Source: Shewanella sp. KX20019 (GTDB lineage Bacteria; Pseudomonadota; Gammaproteobacteria; Enterobacterales; Shewanellaceae). From it: 64,000 bases of DNA. Numbering within the stretch: position 1 is the stretch's first letter; every line of letters starts with the position of its first letter. Positions 63,557 to 64,000 of this stretch are shown piece by piece. A program made the position numbers and the translations under genes. The stretch lies in contig NZ_CP068437.1 in assembly GCF_016757755.1 (NCBI RefSeq), forward strand, positions 3,844,001 through 3,908,000. Direction: 5' to 3'. The notes beneath the pieces were generated by a model. The model made no database searches. It saw nothing but the letters and a program-made list of their open reading frames with translations, and was not told the DNA's origin.

Positions 63557-64000
63557 TTACGTTGCACCCACATTTAAATCTAGTTCTTCTTTTATAGGCT
63601 TAACATTAACCTTTTTAGGGATAAAAAAGAAATGCTCACTGCTATTGTTAATTATTAGAGTTAGTTTATTGATATCAGCTAACTCTGTGATTTCATATTT
63701 AGTTATTTGCTCCCAAGGAAACAAAACAATAGCACCACCTTTTAACCTAACTATTCCGTTAGGGCCAGAATCGATTTTTATAGGCGACAACCAAGAAATA
63801 ACATACAACAACCAACATAACGTAAAACCAAAAGTTGGTGCGATCCATAACCTTGAGATAACCGTTTGGACATAGTTATCATGTGCAACTAGTGAAACAA
63901 TGATTAAAATAAGAAATATCAGAGACCACTTTAGGCAGCGTAATAATACTTCTTTTGATATGAGATTAAGCTTCTCTTGATGTTTGATTGAGAAAGCCCA
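63557..64000 (-). CDS. cassette-borne membrane protein, 3' part (YcxB-like PH domain?)
   Basis: The frame is open from 64000 to the stop at 63557, 147 codons, so the start lies beyond the edge; the TTG near 63811 is internal. After a basic/amphipathic segment come two membrane helices (LKWSLIFLILIIVSLVAHD and LWIAPTFGFTLCWLLYVIS), then a domain with IVLFPWEQITKYEI and FFFIPKKV, the pattern of YcxB-like or PH-like proteins (tentative). The stop codon abuts the R'' box of attC site 2, placing it as the preceding cassette's gene. Confidence 0.65.
   Translation of the reverse strand, partial: WAFSIKHQEKLNLISKEVLLRCLKWSLIFLILIIVSLVAHDNYVQTVISRLWIAPTFGFTLCWLLYVISWLSPIKIDSGPNGIVRLKGGAIVLFPWEQITKYEITELADINKLTLIINNSSEHFFFIPKKVNVKPIKEELDLNVGAT

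Overview
The window is a stretch of gammaproteobacterial chromosome that reads as Shewanella. The evidence is gene content and order (deoCABD with tsx and nupC, nlpI-pnp-rpsO-truB-rbfA-infB-nusA-rimP, ftsH-rlmE-yhbY, greA, carAB-dapB, dnaKJ, proBA), protein similarity to known families, and a thiosulfate-sensing two-component pair beside a thiosulfate reductase gene. That pair resembles ThsS/ThsR described from Shewanella halifaxensis; the species assignment is inference. Nearly all genes are on the minus strand. The exceptions are thsR, ytjB, a GGDEF/EAL gene, yhbY and a DMT transporter.

Layout. 1-3676: thiosulfate respiration. The 5' part of phsA runs off the left edge, with the sensor kinase thsS upstream and thsR divergent from it. 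3690-6593: alpha/beta hydrolase, serB and divergent ytjB. 6718-14022: nucleoside salvage (deoD, deoB, deoA, deoC, Tsx-like channel, NupC transporter). 14199-30729: TatD DNase, prfC, nlpI, pnp, a c-di-GMP enzyme on the opposite strand, the rpsO-truB-rbfA-infB-nusA-rimP translation/transcription cluster, initiator tRNA-fMet, tRNA-Leu(GAG), secG and tpiA. 30916-40561: glmM, folP, ftsH, rlmE, yhbY, a secDF pair without yajC, a small secreted protein and greA. 40919-51515: carB, carA, dapB, an FKBP isomerase, an M48 lipoprotein protease with repeat arrays upstream, dnaJ and dnaK. 51816-56138: DMT transporter, a DUF4097-like secreted protein, proA and proB. 56515-60581: a CstA-type transporter with a BtsS/BtsR-type pyruvate-sensing pair. 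60992-62281: NCS2 purine permease.

The right end (62282-64000) is different: gene-poor, rich in palindromes and AT-rich. It contains two attC-like sites that delimit one complete gene cassette and the 3' part of a second, which looks like the distal end of an integron cassette array whose integrase would lie beyond the right edge. The decisive detail is that the seven-base R'' box of the inner cassette is the exact reverse complement of the R' box formed by that cassette's own first bases.

Other observations beyond gene calling: two near-identical dyad repeats upstream of phsA (candidate ThsR operators); three direct repeats at exact 21-bp period upstream of cstA that match the published BtsR motif; a 17-copy heptanucleotide array plus a 50-bp tandem repeat immediately upstream of the M48 protease gene; and sigma-32-type promoters before dnaK. 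Several starts were moved from the longest ORF using ribosome binding sites, including probable TTG starts for carA and folP and GTG starts for glmM, thsS and btsR.
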